This document shows positions 17,901 through 25,552 of a stretch of 35,625 nucleotides of DNA, one piece after another; position 1 is the stretch's first letter, and each line of letters begins with the position of its first letter. Position numbers and translations under genes: made by a program. The stretch covers positions 1-35,625 of the forward strand of contig JBEBWT010000019.1 in NCBI GenBank assembly GCA_040392005.1. The letters are read 5' to 3'. The DNA comes from DASRQK01 sp040392005. Lineage in GTDB: Bacteria; Bacteroidota; Bacteroidia; Sphingobacteriales; Sphingobacteriaceae. The notes under the pieces were generated by a model. The model had not been told where the DNA came from. It saw only the letters and a program-made list of their open reading frames with translations, and made no database searches.

Positions 17901-18007
17901 TCATTGTACACTATACCGGTCACTGTTCTGGTTTGTGCAAAAATGTTCATTGCACTAAATAAGAACAGAACTAAGGCAAGTGTAAACTTTAGTTTTTGTT
18001 TTTTCAT
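14912..18007 (-). CDS. SusC/RagA-family TonB-linked outer-membrane transporter
   Basis: This 1031-residue protein has a signal peptide (ALVLFLFSAMNIFA), then a carboxypeptidase-regulatory-like domain (about 25-105). The TonB plug follows with the SusC signatures GEVVVTAEFGMKR, ALAGRVPGLNVSS, PLYVVDGVPMNN and GAAAAALYGSDASNGAIIITTKKG. A 22-strand barrel ends in RGFSVGVSLTLN. It would import oligosaccharides with SusD at the cost of the proton gradient via TonB-ExbBD. The start at 18007 (MKKQKLKF) is preferred; an in-frame ATG at 18043 adds 12 residues before the signal peptide. It follows namZ by 144 nt, which holds no feature I can name. Confidence 0.95.
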   Translation of the reverse strand: MKKQKLKFTLALVLFLFSAMNIFAQTRTVTGIVYNDENVRFQGVTITVVGSTTQTSTDADGNYTIAVPENASLRFTAVGFEPQTVAVGSRSTVIVNMTKSVSELGEVVVTAEFGMKRVSRAIGSSVQKIDGATVSESGRESFISALAGRVPGLNVSSTSGTPGASTTVVLRNITSISGNNQPLYVVDGVPMNNSTFDPIGLAGAETYSVRNLDYSSRGNDFNPEDIAEITVLKGAAAAALYGSDASNGAIIITTKKGRPGKGRVQYSNSFKWDNAYGYPELQDKYANGNFGTTNYYYTAKFGGLYPAGVQLYDNFAAVLQTGFTQRHNVSVEGGSETGTIRATFSSLGQEGVIKTTDYDRTSLSLSGQATITDWLRFEGSMQYTKTANNKVMRGTDGPLYRSMIWPMVDDMSVYLDPDGSHMKVPDYYLDQDLLNPLFALHKNKNFDKSDRLISNVAFNLTPIENTFLRAQLGWDFGMQAFTSSWHPYYSARNAGLGRYDFTQSNFSDPTINILAGYNNTFLDNKLSFSGQVGYHQMENAVTRQSTNGSRFLVADFQSINNVDPATMAARQRNTKRRIQALSAQLEFGYNNLAFVTLRARNDWSSTLPVKNNQYFYPSIEGSLILSDLEFFKSIEAINYFKIRGSLAKVGKDAGPLEIDPQLEPTLLTGGGYKYGFTGPNPNLRPEITTAHEAGFDLSLFRNRLNTSFTYFGTRNDNQIVKNFRLSYATGFVLNTLNVGSFKTWGWEAHIDGDILKLENGLTWNVGVNMSQNKSKVLYLPENVTEYYNPYTWNSGNLRNGISVGNPVTTMTGYAYLRNDAGDILISPTTGLPLTAGTWSIVGDREPKVRFGATTSLRYKDFRASALFSGRMGATVVNGTKRLMMSQGTSWESVNLRESGPYVFNGVVRNGFENTDNPTVNTIAVDFRQYGATIFTGGDEDWLEKDVNYLRLQELRLSYRIPARSLAWSRIASGMDVFIVGNDLATWTNYSGFDAVGNTVSAAAGGTGGEGIDILSIPNPRGFSVGVSLTLN

Positions 18008-18151
18008 ATTTTCACAATTTAAAATAAATAAATAAGTTTGCATTTAAGCACTACATGTTCATTGGTTATCTCTCATACTGATTGGTTGGTTTTTTGTTTT
18101 ATAATTGTTGTTAATAGTTTCTTTTCGATTTTTTGATTGTTTCTCTATCCA

Positions 18152-19372
18152 TTACTGCCCCCCATCCGGATAAAGCAGATACTTTGCCCGCATCTCTTTA
18201 TAGGCATCCAGCTCTTCCTGCCAGGAGGCCCTGATTTCATCTTCCGTCTTTCCTTCGAGGATCAGATTTCTCAGTTGATCCGTACCCGCCAGCTTGTCAA
18301 AAAATTCGGGACGGGCGAAAAAAGTCGATTTGTCCGGGGTCTTATTATAAAAATCCAGCAAATATTTCAGGGTAAACCGCTGTGCATCCGGGTCCAGGGA
18401 GCGCAGATCAACGCCATAGTTCAATGCTCCCTTTCCTTCCACATGTTTGGCCATTCCATCCTTTTCACCTGGTGTAAATGTAAAATCACCATACACAGGG
18501 TCCGGATACCCGATAACCTGAAAAGGCCAGTCGGTCCCTCTGCCTATGCTGATATCAGTACCTTCAAACAGGCAAAGCGACATATATAATCTGACAGAAA
18601 GATGATTGGGCAGGCTTGGTGAGGGGATGACAGGCAGGGGATAGGACATACTATGGTTATAATTGGCGACCGGGATTACTTCCAGGTCACACTGGGCTCC
18701 ATTCTCCAGCCAACCCTCTCCATTGATCATTTTGGCCAGCTCACCGACCGTCAATCCGTGGATCATGGCAATTTTATGATAACTTACATTGGATTTGAAC
18801 TGATCGTCTTTGCGGACCGGGCCATCGATCTGATCCCCATTGGGGTTCGGCCGATCCAGCACGATCACTTTCTTGCCGTTGTTTACGGCCAGTTGCATCA
18901 CCCGGTGCATGGATGCTACATAGGTATAAAAGCGGGCTCCTACATCCTGCAGATCAAAGATCATCACATCAATGGAATTGACAATGGAGTCGGCCTTGTC
19001 ATTGCGTCCATATAAGGTATAAAGTGGCAATCCGGTGCTTTCGTCAACTTCATTACTGACTTTTTCCCCCCGCTCGATCTGTCCCCTGAATCCATGTTCC
19101 GGAGCAAAGGCAAATTGCAGATCGACTCCATTTTCCAGCAAAACATCTACCAGATGCCGTTGATCCGTACCTGTGCCCACAATGGAGGTCTGGTTGCCCA
19201 TCAGGCCCACCTTCTTGCCTTCCAGCAGCGGGAGATACAGATCCAGCCGGTCAGCTCCGGGAATTATGCGGGCATCGGACAACTGATCCGTGCGGCCCCC
19301 ACCAGAACTGGTGCAGGATAAATGCGAAATTAAGATGAAAACTACTGATAAAAACGCACCGACTGCTCTCAT
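18152..19372 (-). CDS. namZ: Exo-beta-N-acetylmuramidase NamZ (DUF1343, GH171), lipoprotein
   Basis: This 406-residue protein has a lipoprotein signal (FILISHLSC, Cys at about 20). The rest matches DUF1343/YbbC: GKKVGLMGNQTS, FAFAPEHGFRG (Glu at about 92, in the position proposed as catalytic in the family), GLPLYTLYG, DVMIFDLQDVGARFYTY, VIVLDRPNPNG, PSPSLPN and FEGTDISIGRGTDWPFQVIG. Bacillus subtilis NamZ removes MurNAc from the non-reducing ends of peptidoglycan glycans, so this enzyme likely does the same in the periplasm or at the surface. It heads the cluster ending in murQ and the MurT-like symporter. Tannerella forsythia also has a ybbC-type gene near its MurNAc genes. Confidence 0.93.
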   Translation of the reverse strand: MRAVGAFLSVVFILISHLSCTSSGGGRTDQLSDARIIPGADRLDLYLPLLEGKKVGLMGNQTSIVGTGTDQRHLVDVLLENGVDLQFAFAPEHGFRGQIERGEKVSNEVDESTGLPLYTLYGRNDKADSIVNSIDVMIFDLQDVGARFYTYVASMHRVMQLAVNNGKKVIVLDRPNPNGDQIDGPVRKDDQFKSNVSYHKIAMIHGLTVGELAKMINGEGWLENGAQCDLEVIPVANYNHSMSYPLPVIPSPSLPNHLSVRLYMSLCLFEGTDISIGRGTDWPFQVIGYPDPVYGDFTFTPGEKDGMAKHVEGKGALNYGVDLRSLDPDAQRFTLKYLLDFYNKTPDKSTFFARPEFFDKLAGTDQLRNLILEGKTEDEIRASWQEELDAYKEMRAKYLLYPDGGQ

Positions 19373-19401
19373 TGGGTCTAAAAGTTTATTGGTTAAAATC
19401 T

Positions 19402-19438
19402 AAAAAACCTGTCCCCCGGGTAAAATACCCCGAAACAG
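19402..19438 (-). terminator. Terminator-like hairpin in the namZ leader
   Basis: On the minus strand CTGT...ACAG encloses an inner GGGTA/TACCC stem with a 3-nt loop (19409-19438), followed by six T residues (19402-19407). Its T-run ends only 29 nt before the namZ ATG. It could end nadR-side transcription or act as an attenuator for the namZ-susCD operon. A weak TACTATTG (-7-like, 19445-19452) lies just upstream of it. The rest of the 213-base spacer 19373-19585 shows only AT-rich sequence, including a weak hairpin of TTTTTTGCA/TGCAAAAAA at 19487-19510. Confidence 0.5.
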
Positions 19439-19585
19439 ATTAGACAATAGTAAGAAGAAATTTTCAAACTTCCGCATGTTTGTGCGTGTTTTTTGCACAA
19501 AAATGCAAAAAATCCCCTCAATAGCCTGAATTTCCATTCAGATTTGCTCCGAGTTTGTTACAATTGTCCGTTTTTTAGCAGGATT

Positions 19586-20110
19586 TTAGCGGTTTTGCCG
19601 GATGGCTGCCAATGCGTTCTTGAGTCGCTGATCTCCCAGGCCGCTGATGATTTCATAGGAAACGCCCAGGGATTGCAGTTCACGGTGCCAGATGTCCATA
19701 AAATATTCCCGGTCTTCCGGGAAGTCCCTCAGTGGATCATCCTGCCAGGGCAGGTCTATATCCATCAACAGGTACAGGTCATAATCTGCTTTTTGCAATG
19801 CGTCCAATACGACCTGTGGGGTATATCCAAAGAGATGGTCACACCAGATCTTGACGGTCAGGATCATGGTGTCGCAGAATAACAGATTGTGACGGGCCCG
19901 GGGAATCATGGATTGTTCAAGCGCCTGTTGCCCGTGAAAAATGGCCAACTCATCCTCCAGTGTATATTTCCGGTCGAGCCCCTCACAGTATTGCCGGGCA
20001 TACTCCGGCACACAAACTGTATCAAAATGGGCCGCAAGGGTCTCGGTCATGATCGATTTGCCGGTGGACTCTGGTCCGACGATCGCAATTTTGATGAGTT
20101 TCTCCTGCAT
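19586..20110 (-). CDS. NadR-type P-loop ATPase (AAA_28 family)
   Basis: This 174-residue cytoplasmic protein has a Walker A motif IVGPESTGKS (about 9-18), a PEYARQYCE segment and LLFCDTMILTVKIW (Walker B-like). It matches the kinase domain of NadR-like proteins (Pfam PF13521), which phosphorylate nicotinamide riboside; the adenylyltransferase domain of full NadR is absent. Bacteroidota often have this stand-alone ATPase, and its substrate remains inferred. The open frame runs up to 20221, but that part overlaps the terminator at 20155-20190, so the start at 20110 (MQEKLIKIAIVG) is chosen. Confidence 0.82.
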   Translation of the reverse strand: MQEKLIKIAIVGPESTGKSIMTETLAAHFDTVCVPEYARQYCEGLDRKYTLEDELAIFHGQQALEQSMIPRARHNLLFCDTMILTVKIWCDHLFGYTPQVVLDALQKADYDLYLLMDIDLPWQDDPLRDFPEDREYFMDIWHRELQSLGVSYEIISGLGDQRLKNALAAIRQNR

Positions 20111-20154
20111 GGTGTACTGCGCTTGATTATTTGGCACTAAACAAGGGGCAATAT

Positions 20155-20190
20155 ACAAAAAAAGGGACTGCCTTTTTGAGACAGTCCCTT
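20155..20190 (-). terminator. Rho-independent terminator after the small outer-membrane gene
   Basis: AAGGGACTG (20162-20170) pairs with CAGTCCCTT (20182-20190), 9 bp. On the minus strand it is followed by seven T residues (20157-20163). It ends the transcript of the gene at 20235-20693 and separates it from nadR. Confidence 0.88.
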
Positions 20191-20234
20191 CCAGGATCAT
20201 CATCCATAGATCATGACCCATTAATACTGATCAT

Positions 20235-20693
20235 TTAATTAAAGGTGTACTTGAAAGACAGCCCGAAACGACCAGCAGTAAAGTGTGACCCGCTGCCTAC
20301 ATACCACATAGGCCTCCAGTCAAAACCTAATGCCAAAGGAGCGCTGGGGATTTTGAATTCAAGGCCGGCTGCCGGACGAATGTACAAGAAGGTTTCCCCG
20401 CTCCAGAATTCAAGCTGAGGCCCTACTCCAACATTCCAATACAAGCCTTCTGCTCCCGCAATCGGTTTGTTGTAGGAATACTCTGCACTCAAAAAGGTGG
20501 AATTGTTGCCAAAAAGCACGGACCCTGCAATCGCATTTTCTCCAGAGAAAAAATGTTTGATTGTAGGACCCACTAATGTGCTGCCGTCACCGACATCGAT
20601 CAGCAAACCACCGGCGGTGCGATAAGGAGATTGAGCCATTGCTGTCCATGAGAAAGCCACAAAAAGGGCGATCATTGATAATCTTACTTTCAT
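20235..20693 (-). CDS. Small outer-membrane beta-barrel protein
   Basis: This 152-residue protein has a signal peptide (MIALFVAFSWTAMA, cleaved before QSPYRT). The remainder alternates hydrophobic and polar residues in strand-like units (GLLIDVGDG, GSVLFGNNSTFLSAEYSY, YWNVGVGPQLEFW, LYIRPAAGLEFKI, LGFDWRPMWYVG) and ends in FGLSFKYTFN, a typical barrel C-terminus. About eight strands fit this length. No specific function can be named. It is monocistronic, with its own promoter upstream (20744-20775) and terminator downstream. Confidence 0.8.
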   Translation of the reverse strand: MKVRLSMIALFVAFSWTAMAQSPYRTAGGLLIDVGDGSTLVGPTIKHFFSGENAIAGSVLFGNNSTFLSAEYSYNKPIAGAEGLYWNVGVGPQLEFWSGETFLYIRPAAGLEFKIPSAPLALGFDWRPMWYVGSGSHFTAGRFGLSFKYTFN

Positions 20694-20743
20694 TGTTTTA
20701 ATAATTAAGTGAGTAAATGGTTTTTTCTTTCTTCTTTAACAGA

Positions 20744-20775
20744 CAAAACTATGCCAAACAATCGTAGTATCCAAA
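20744..20775 (-). promoter_or_regulatory. Promoter of the small outer-membrane gene
   Basis: On the minus strand TTTG (20772-20775) is followed after 20 nt by TAGTTTTG (20744-20751), an exact TAnnTTTG match. The ATG is at 20693. It is divergent from the carB promoter. Confidence 0.75.
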
Positions 20776-20805
20776 AAATAATTCTCAACTAAGATTAAAA
20801 TCCTG

Positions 20806-20813
20806 TATCTTTG
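20806..20813 (+). promoter_or_regulatory. carB promoter, -7 box
   Basis: TATCTTTG is an exact match to the Bacteroidota -7 consensus. The -33 region about 20 nt upstream is weak (TTCT). Transcription would start near 20820, leaving a leader of about 85 nt whose first bases form the hairpin CCGAC/GTCGG (20818-20833). No obvious riboswitch is visible in the leader. Confidence 0.7.
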
Positions 20814-20903
20814 CACTCCGACAAAGCAGTCGGAAGTCTTCACGTCTTTTCCCTTCTGTTCTGGCACTAAAAATAAAGTTTATAACAAATTAGTTCTGAA
20901 ACA

Positions 20904-23723
20904 ATGCCCAAAAATCCCGCTATCAAATCTGTACTGATCATTGGTTCCGGTCCGATTGTGATCGGACAGGCTTGTGAATTTGATTATTCCGGCTCCCAGG
21001 CAGCCCTGTCCCTCAAAGAAGAGGGGATCTCAGTATCGATCATCAACTCCAACCCGGCGACCATCATGACCGACAAGGTCATTGCTGACCATGTTTATCT
21101 GCTGCCCCTGACCTGCGAAAGCATTGAACAGATCCTTCAGGAAAGACAGATTGACGCCGTGCTGCCAACGATGGGCGGGCAGACCGCACTCAACCTCTGT
21201 ATTGAGGCCGACGACCGCGGTATCTGGGAAAAATATAGTGTGAAAGTGATCGGGGTCGATGTGGCTGCCATTGAAAAGACAGAAAACCGGGAAGCTTTCC
21301 GGCAATTGATGGTGGATATCGGGGTAGGCGTAGCGAAATCAAGGATCGCCAACTCTTTTCTGGAAGGGAAAGAGGGCGCGCAGGAGATCGGATTCCCGTT
21401 GGTCATACGTCCTTCTTATACCCTGGGCGGCACCGGCGGTGGTTTTGTACATAAAAAAGAAGAATTTGAAGCGGCCCTGAGCCGGGGCCTGCAAGCTTCT
21501 CCTACCCACGAAGTACTGGTCGAGCAGGCGGTGTTGGGCTGGAAGGAATTTGAGCTGGAATTGCTGCGGGATAGCAATGATAATGTGATCATTATCTGTA
21601 CCATTGAGAATTTTGACCCCATGGGAATACATACTGGAGATTCCATCACCGTGGCCCCCGGAATGACCCTGAGCGACAAATGTTATCAGGATATGCGTGA
21701 CCAGGCTATCAAAATGATGCGTGCGATCGGAAACTTTGCCGGGGGCTGCAATGTGCAGTTTGCCGTCAATCCGGAAAACGAGGAAATTATCGCAATCGAG
21801 ATCAACCCTCGTGTTTCCCGTTCTTCGGCCCTGGCTTCAAAGGCGACCGGATACCCGATTGCCAAAATTGCTTCCAAACTGGCCATTGGTTACAACCTGG
21901 ATGAAATAGAAAATCAGATCACCAAAACCACTTCGGCCTATTTTGAGCCTACACTGGACTATGTGATCGTCAAGGTGCCCCGCTGGAATTTTGATAAATT
22001 CAAGGGAGCCAATAAATACCTGGGGCTGCAGATGAAGGCCGTGGGTGAGGTTATGGCCATTGGCCGGACCTTTATCGAAGCTTTGCAGAAAGCCTGTCAG
22101 AGTCTGGAAATCGGTCGTCTTGGCCTGGGGGCTGATGGTCGTCAAAACCGCAACCTGGATGAGATCATGCACAGTCTGGAACATCCAAGTGGGGACCGTT
22201 TGTTCCATATCAAGGATGCTTTCGAAATGGGCGTGCCGCTGGAATCCATCCGCAAGGTGACCCTGATCGACAAATGGTTTCTGCAACAGATCCAGGAGTT
22301 GGTACATCTGGAAACCGAATTGAAACGCTACCAATTGGGCAACATCCCGAAGGACTTTTTCATAACCCTCAAGCAAAAAGGATATTCAGACGGGCAGATT
22401 GCCTGGATCCTGGGGGGCAATGTGACCGAGGATGAAGTTTATGAACGCAGAAAAGCTCTCGGTATCCGCCGCTCCTATAAAATGGTGGACACCTGTGCGG
22501 CCGAATTCCTGGCAGCCACTCCTTATTATTACTCGACCTTTGAAGAGGAAAACGAGTCGGTGGCCTCCGATAAAAAGAAAATCATCGTGTTGGGCTCCGG
22601 TCCGAACCGGATCGGGCAGGGGATCGAATTTGACTATTCCTGTGTGCACGGATTGCTGGCCGCTAAAGAGGTAGGCTATGAGGCCATTATGATCAACTGC
22701 AACCCGGAGACAGTTTCCACGGATTTCAATATGGCCGACAAACTGTATTTCGAGCCTGTATTCTGGGAGCATGTGCGGGAAATCATTGAACTGGAAAAAC
22801 CGGAAGGCGTGATCGTGCAGTTAGGTGGCCAGACCGCTCTGAAAATGGCGGAGCAACTGGAGGCCAATGGTATCCGGATTATAGGCACCTCTTTCCAGGA
22901 TATGGACCTGGCCGAAGACCGGGGCCGCTTTTCTGATCTGCTGAAGGAGCTGGATATCCCCTATCCTAAATACGGAGTGGCTGAAAGTGCGGAGGAAGCC
23001 CTGGAGGTGGCTAAAGAGGTCGGTTATCCTGTACTGGTCCGACCAAGCTACGTGCTGGGCGGGCAAGGCATGAGCATTGTCATCAATGACGAAGATCTGG
23101 AACGGGCGGTGGTCAACCTCCTGAAAAATCTTCCCGGCAACCGGGTGCTGATCGATCACTTTCTGGATCGGGCAGAGGAGGCTGAATCCGATTCGATCTC
23201 GGACGGCGAAGACGTACACATTATCGGTCTGATGGAACATATTGAACCTGCCGGAATCCACTCCGGAGATTCCAGTGCGGTACTGCCCCCATTCAGTTTG
23301 TCCGAAAATGTCAGGGCAAAGATGGAAGAGTATTCGATCAAACTGGCCCGCGCCCTGAATGTAATCGGGTTGATCAACATACAGTTTGCTATCAAGGATG
23401 AACAGGTCTATGTGATCGAGGCCAATCCGAGGGCATCCCGTACCGTACCATTCATTGCCAAAGCCTACGATGTTCCATACATCAATATCGCCGCCAAGGT
23501 CATGCTGGGCACCCACAAGCTGAGTGATTTTACAATTGAGCGGAAGCTGGACGGATATGCAATCAAGGAACCGGTTTTCTCCTTCGACAAATTCCCCGAA
23601 GTGGATAAGCAACTGGGACCGGAGATGAAGTCCACCGGCGAGGCCATCCGTTTTATCAAGGATCTGAACGACCCCGTTTTCCGGGAGCTGTATGCGAAGA
23701 AGTCCATGTTCCTGAGCCGGTAA
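20904..23723 (+). CDS. carB: Carbamoyl-phosphate synthase large subunit (short form)
   Basis: This 939-residue cytoplasmic enzyme makes carbamoyl phosphate from bicarbonate, ammonia from the CarA glutaminase and two ATP, for pyrimidines and arginine. Two ATP-grasp halves are visible. The first has GSGPIVIGQACEFDYSG and VIRPSYTLGGTGGG; the second has GSGPNRIGQGIEFDYSC and VRPSYVLGGQGMSIV. An oligomerisation region lies between them. The protein stops after FRELYAKKSMFLSR, where E. coli CarB (1073 residues) continues into the MGS-like allosteric domain. Regulation by UMP, IMP and ornithine through that domain is therefore not expected. carA is not in the window. Confidence 0.97.
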   Translation: MPKNPAIKSVLIIGSGPIVIGQACEFDYSGSQAALSLKEEGISVSIINSNPATIMTDKVIADHVYLLPLTCESIEQILQERQIDAVLPTMGGQTALNLCIEADDRGIWEKYSVKVIGVDVAAIEKTENREAFRQLMVDIGVGVAKSRIANSFLEGKEGAQEIGFPLVIRPSYTLGGTGGGFVHKKEEFEAALSRGLQASPTHEVLVEQAVLGWKEFELELLRDSNDNVIIICTIENFDPMGIHTGDSITVAPGMTLSDKCYQDMRDQAIKMMRAIGNFAGGCNVQFAVNPENEEIIAIEINPRVSRSSALASKATGYPIAKIASKLAIGYNLDEIENQITKTTSAYFEPTLDYVIVKVPRWNFDKFKGANKYLGLQMKAVGEVMAIGRTFIEALQKACQSLEIGRLGLGADGRQNRNLDEIMHSLEHPSGDRLFHIKDAFEMGVPLESIRKVTLIDKWFLQQIQELVHLETELKRYQLGNIPKDFFITLKQKGYSDGQIAWILGGNVTEDEVYERRKALGIRRSYKMVDTCAAEFLAATPYYYSTFEEENESVASDKKKIIVLGSGPNRIGQGIEFDYSCVHGLLAAKEVGYEAIMINCNPETVSTDFNMADKLYFEPVFWEHVREIIELEKPEGVIVQLGGQTALKMAEQLEANGIRIIGTSFQDMDLAEDRGRFSDLLKELDIPYPKYGVAESAEEALEVAKEVGYPVLVRPSYVLGGQGMSIVINDEDLERAVVNLLKNLPGNRVLIDHFLDRAEEAESDSISDGEDVHIIGLMEHIEPAGIHSGDSSAVLPPFSLSENVRAKMEEYSIKLARALNVIGLINIQFAIKDEQVYVIEANPRASRTVPFIAKAYDVPYINIAAKVMLGTHKLSDFTIERKLDGYAIKEPVFSFDKFPEVDKQLGPEMKSTGEAIRFIKDLNDPVFRELYAKKSMFLSR

Positions 23724-23835
23724 GGTTTTGTGGGCGGGGTTTTCGGGGGATGGTGGGGAATGAAAGAGAATTGGCGATTAAAAACGCATTAGGATTCGAT
23801 TCCAGAGAAAAGAGTGCCATCGGATAATTCTGTCG

Positions 23836-24489
23836 TCAGATCACAGATCCGTCCGGAAAACCACCCGTCAGGACACGGATTCGTTCAGAGAGCCAGCCAT
23901 AATCCCCGGCTCCTTCCGGTTTTTCAAATAGCCTGGAACCGAGACCCACGGCATTGGCCCCGGCCCCGAACCAATCCGAAATACTTTCCCGATCGGGATT
24001 GACCCCGCCGGTCGGCATGAACAGCATCTCCGGGAACAGCGGTTTGACCGCTTTCAGGAATCCCCGACCCAGGGTTTCCCCGGGGAAAAGTTTGACCATC
24101 AAGGCCCCCAGATCTGCTGCCTGACCGATCTCCGTAGGAGTCATACAACCGGGAATCCACAAAATTCCTTTTTTGAGGGTGACTTCCGCAATCTCCGCTT
24201 TGACAAGCGGACTGACCAGAAAATCAGCCCCAGTCGCAATAAAACGACTGGCGGTAGCCGCATCCCTGATCGTACCGACCCCCAATTTCAGATCCGGAAA
24301 ATTTTCATTGCGGTGCCGCAACAGTGCCTCAAAATTCTCCTGCGCCCGGACACCCCGGTTTACAAATTCAAAAACCCTGATCCCTCCCTGGTAACAGGCA
24401 TTGATCACTTCTATACAGGTCGCTGTATCATCGTGATAAAACACTGGCAACAGGGGGTGCCTGAGTAGGTGGTTTAATAGTTCTTTCAC
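23836..24489 (-). CDS. eda: KDPG/KHG aldolase
   Basis: This 217-residue cytoplasmic class I aldolase splits 2-keto-3-deoxy-6-phosphogluconate into pyruvate and glyceraldehyde 3-phosphate. Visible are LLPVFYHDD near the N-terminus, the region FEFVNRG that holds the conserved Glu, LGVGTIRDAATA, GADFLVSP, IPGCMTPTE, the Schiff-base Lys in MVKLFPGE, and MPTGGVNPD. Its ATG overlaps the kdgK stop by 4 nt (24486-24489), so the last two steps of uronate breakdown are coupled. It converges on carB with a 112-nt spacer that holds no clear terminator. Confidence 0.95.
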   Translation of the reverse strand: MKELLNHLLRHPLLPVFYHDDTATCIEVINACYQGGIRVFEFVNRGVRAQENFEALLRHRNENFPDLKLGVGTIRDAATASRFIATGADFLVSPLVKAEIAEVTLKKGILWIPGCMTPTEIGQAADLGALMVKLFPGETLGRGFLKAVKPLFPEMLFMPTGGVNPDRESISDWFGAGANAVGLGSRLFEKPEGAGDYGWLSERIRVLTGGFPDGSVI

Positions 24490-25502
24490 TGCAAAATGTC
24501 TTTATTTTCAATATTATAATTGCCATCCCCAAAATCGCCTTTTACAAACAGTTTCCGGAAGCCGGCGGAAGTGGCCAGATCGATCACATCCTGCCCGGCC
24601 CGGCCCGAAGTAAGGGCGTAGATCAGCCCTGCCATAAATGCGTCTCCGCTGCCGATACGGTCCACCACATCAAAAGTTTCATGTATTTCCGACAGGTAAT
24701 CCGCCTCCCAGGTATGATAAGTGCCGTAAAAGAGGTTGTGCTGCGGAGAGTCCATAAAACGAAAGGTGTAGGCAATGTGCCTTGCCCGGGGAAAAGCCGC
24801 AAACACCTCCCCGGCGGACTCGTTCGCATACCGGGCATAGGCTTCCACGGGTGTCTGCCGGTCAAGTCTATCGTCGATACGGACTCCCAGCATCTTGCCG
24901 GCGGCCCAGATATTGCCCATGATCACATCGGCATACTGCACCAGCTCCGGCATCACCTCATGTGGCTGGCTGCCATACTGCCAGAGTTTATTGCGGTAAT
25001 TGAGGTCCACCGAAATCGTGAGCCCCCTGGCCGCGGCAGCGATCAGCGCCTCCCGGCAGACTGCAGCAAGATCACTGCTCAGGGCCGGCGTCAGTGCGGT
25101 AAAATGAAACCATGTGCAGCCCCTGAGCAGGGAGTCCCAATCCATTTCACCCGGTTTCAACTGGCTGAAAGAGGAGTGTTTACGATCATATACCACCTCG
25201 CCTTTGCTCAATCCATCGGCAGAAAGCAGGAAATACAGCCCCAGACGATCTCCCTGCCACAGGCATCGGGAAGTGTCCACTCCCCGTTGGTCCAAACAGG
25301 ACAGGGCCTGCCGGGCCAGCTCATTGTCAGGCACAGAACTGATATAGGAACAGGGGACGCCCCACTGTCCCAGGGAAGCAGCCACATTGGCCTCCGATCC
25401 TCCAGGATAGACCGCAATATCCCCACGATTGACCACCTGATCCGAGGATGCACCACAGCGGAGCAATAATTCACCAAAGGTTATAATGTGGTGTAACTGC
25501 AT
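24486..25502 (-). CDS. kdgK: 2-keto-3-deoxygluconate kinase (PfkB family)
   Basis: This 338-residue cytoplasmic sugar kinase would phosphorylate KDG with ATP. PfkB family features are FGELLLRC near the N-terminus, the sugar-binding GGSEANVAASLGQWG (PfkB signature 1), and DVVDRIGSGDAFMAGLIYAL with the catalytic Asp and anion hole (signature 2). The assignment as KDG kinase rests on the family and the neighbouring eda and uxu genes. Its start codon lies inside a 31-bp tandem duplication that also creates a 9-codon upstream ORF. Confidence 0.92.
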   Translation of the reverse strand: MQLHHIITFGELLLRCGASSDQVVNRGDIAVYPGGSEANVAASLGQWGVPCSYISSVPDNELARQALSCLDQRGVDTSRCLWQGDRLGLYFLLSADGLSKGEVVYDRKHSSFSQLKPGEMDWDSLLRGCTWFHFTALTPALSSDLAAVCREALIAAAARGLTISVDLNYRNKLWQYGSQPHEVMPELVQYADVIMGNIWAAGKMLGVRIDDRLDRQTPVEAYARYANESAGEVFAAFPRARHIAYTFRFMDSPQHNLFYGTYHTWEADYLSEIHETFDVVDRIGSGDAFMAGLIYALTSGRAGQDVIDLATSAGFRKLFVKGDFGDGNYNIENKDILQ

Positions 25503-25538
25503 GCTAAAAGGCTATAATGTGGTTTGACTGCATACTAA
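25476..25538. repeat. 31-bp tandem duplication across the kdgK start
   Basis: Two copies with period 31 (about 25476-25507 and 25507-25538), differing at about four positions. Each contains TATAATGTGG...CTGCAT. The inner copy holds the kdgK ATG and first codons. The outer copy repeats them out of frame. Confidence 0.85.
25504..25533 (-). other. Short upstream ORF of kdgK (MQSNHIIAF)
   Basis: ATG at 25533 opens nine codons and a TAG ending at 25504, one base before the kdgK ATG. The peptide MQSNHIIAF is a degenerate copy of the kdgK N-terminus (MQLHHIITF), produced by the 31-bp duplication. Translation of it could couple to kdgK; function is unproven. Confidence 0.5.
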
Positions 25539-25552
25539 GTGATATGGATTAA

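Noticed and set aside
22821..23612. 263-residue minus-strand frame inside carB
   Set aside because: It is the antisense shadow of a highly conserved gene, with no recognisable domain.
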